A stretch of 64,000 nt of DNA from contig JAQNBH010000013.1 of the NCBI GenBank assembly GCA_028752905.1, forward strand, positions 21,573,477-21,637,476, in the 5' to 3' direction. The stretch is from Cladorhizidae sp. MBARI D1340-BT2. Its lineage: Eukaryota; Porifera; Demospongiae; Poecilosclerida; Cladorhizidae. The position numbers were made by a program, and so were the translations under genes. The notes under the pieces were generated by a model. That model saw only the letters and a program-made list of their open reading frames with translations, was not told where the DNA came from and made no database searches. Positions 63,092 to 64,000 of the stretch are shown piece after piece; within the stretch, counting starts at the first letter, position 1; each line of letters opens with the position of its first letter.

Positions 63092-64000
63092 TGATATAAA
63101 AATTATCTTTTTTGGGTAAAGTGTAGAAAAGTTATGAGATTTACGGCCAAAAAAAAAGATTTTTGTGGGAAAAATGAGAAACATATAGACCAAATTAGGG
63201 CAAATATCAAGATAGAGAACACATAATGAAACCTATCATTCGAATCATATCAAGTCCATTACAGTGAAGTTTGCAGAATATTATGGATGTTTGATATCAA
63301 CAGAGAGCACAGGGAGAGACCAATCTTAATAGATATATATCAAGTTTATTCAGTGAAGTGTGGAGAATCTATGAAGCTAACCTGTCTAGCATCAAGATAG
63401 AGAACACATAGAGAAACCTATCATTCGAGTCATATCAAGTCCATTACAGTGAAGTATGCATAATAAATGTTTTTTTTGTATCAACAGAGAGCACAGAGAG
63501 AGACCTGTCTTAATAGCTATATATCAATGAAGTTTGGAGAATCCATGAAGCTAACATATTTAGCATCAAGAGAGAGCAGAGAGAAACCTATCTTGTGATT
63601 CTATCAAGTCCATTACTGTGAAGTATGCAAAATATACGGATGTTTGGTATCAAGAGAGAGAACAGAGAGAGGCCTACCTTTAGAGCTATATATCAAGTCT
63701 ATTAATTGAAGTGTAGAGAATCTATGAAGCTAACATGTTTAGCACAAGATAGAGAACACTGAGAGATACCTATCTTGCAAGTCCATTACAGTGAAGTGTG
63801 CAGAATATATGGATGTTTGGTATCAAGAGAGAGCACTTAGAGAGTCCTATCTTAATAGCTATACATCAACTCTATTCAGTGAAGTGTGGATAATCTACGA
63901 AGCTAACATGTTTACCATCAAGTAAGAGTACAATTCATAACTGCCCTAATTAACAAGACCAAAGTCCCAGATTTTGTCAACTGATAGAGAAGGCCCTTAT
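63092..64000 (+). repeat. Unit 70, long (L) with head-c, cut by the window edge (909 bp)
   Basis: Head-c, aatagatatatatc, B2-T, gcaaaatata, caactctattc, accaaagtccc: the unit 40/45/54 type. The tail is truncated after gaaggcccttat. Confidence 0.95.

Larger units (their letters stand above)
1..64000 (+). repeat. Satellite DNA array filling the whole window, 70 head-to-tail units
   Basis: The motif tgatataaaaattatc (or a one-base variant) recurs at 70 positions, spaced 567-570, 1094-1097 or once 1278 bp apart, and the sequence between always aligns to the same template. All units share one orientation, and nothing interrupts them. Both ends lie inside the array, so its full length is unknown. 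There is no gene in any stretch: the longest open frames are 92 codons or less on the minus strand and are by-products of the repeat. Satellite arrays of this size are characteristic of eukaryotic heterochromatin. I do not recognise this family; it is not the 171-bp primate alpha satellite, and I see no CENP-B box. The unit start is a convention, not a biological boundary. Confidence 0.97.

Noticed and set aside
1..64000. CENP-B box (core pattern TTCG....A..CGGG) as proof of a centromere
   Set aside because: The TTCG words in A1 and A2 are not followed by the required A and CGGG positions, and I found no match on the other strand. Centromere identity therefore remains open.
1..64000. Assembly artefact as the cause of the near-identical blocks
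   Set aside because: Units differ by many private single-base changes and by distinct chimeric breakpoints, which a simple copy error would not produce. Local copy number still needs read-level confirmation.

Overview
The window is one uninterrupted satellite-DNA array. No base falls outside a tandem repeat, and I see no gene, RNA gene, transposon, CRISPR array or other foreign insertion. This points to constitutive heterochromatin (centromere, pericentromere, subtelomere or knob) of a eukaryote. I do not recognise the family and cannot name the organism. The sequence is AT-rich by eye.

Using the motif tgatataaaaattatc as an arbitrary unit start, I mapped 70 head-to-tail units, all on the same strand. 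The long class (L) is 1094-1097 bp, the short class (S) 567-570 bp, and one unit is 1278 bp. There are 45 long units (the last cut by the window edge), 24 short units and one extra-long unit. Each unit has a 114-bp head, a block of internal repeats and a 270-271-bp tail. The internal block is built of roughly 43-52-bp pieces A, B, C and D, nearly all starting atcaa. A and C look related, as do B and D. One ABCD quartet is about 173-185 bp. Long units carry four quartets (Q1-Q4), short units one, and the 1278-bp unit five. The nesting is therefore piece, AB/CD pair, quartet, unit, then higher-order blocks such as L-S (1662-1663 bp) and L-L-S (about 2760 bp).

Layout: 1-5519 is two L-L-S blocks. 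5520-10508 is three L-S dimers. 10509-29426 is a zone dominated by a poly-T variant of piece B2, with L-S dimers, duplicated blocks and the five-quartet unit (28149-29426). 29427-37089 is nearly all long units, many with an S-like first quartet (called L' here). 37090-50880 mixes these with returning S units. 51448-59762 is five L-S dimers in perfect 1663-bp register. 59763-64000 holds an S-S junction, an independently formed short unit (62522-63091) and a truncated L.

Marker names used below: head-a has ggtaaagtgtagaacag; head-b has ggataaagtttagaaaag; head-c has gagatttacggcc. B2-G is aatgggtttttggt and B2-T is aatgttttttttgt. Tail markers are accaaagtccc or accatgtccc; ctgcaacatatc, ctgcaacatgtc or ctccaacatgtc; aatcaccat, aatcgtcat or aatcgccat; and unit ends atcagg, atccgg or atccga. 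All variants were read by eye. No alignment or database search was run.
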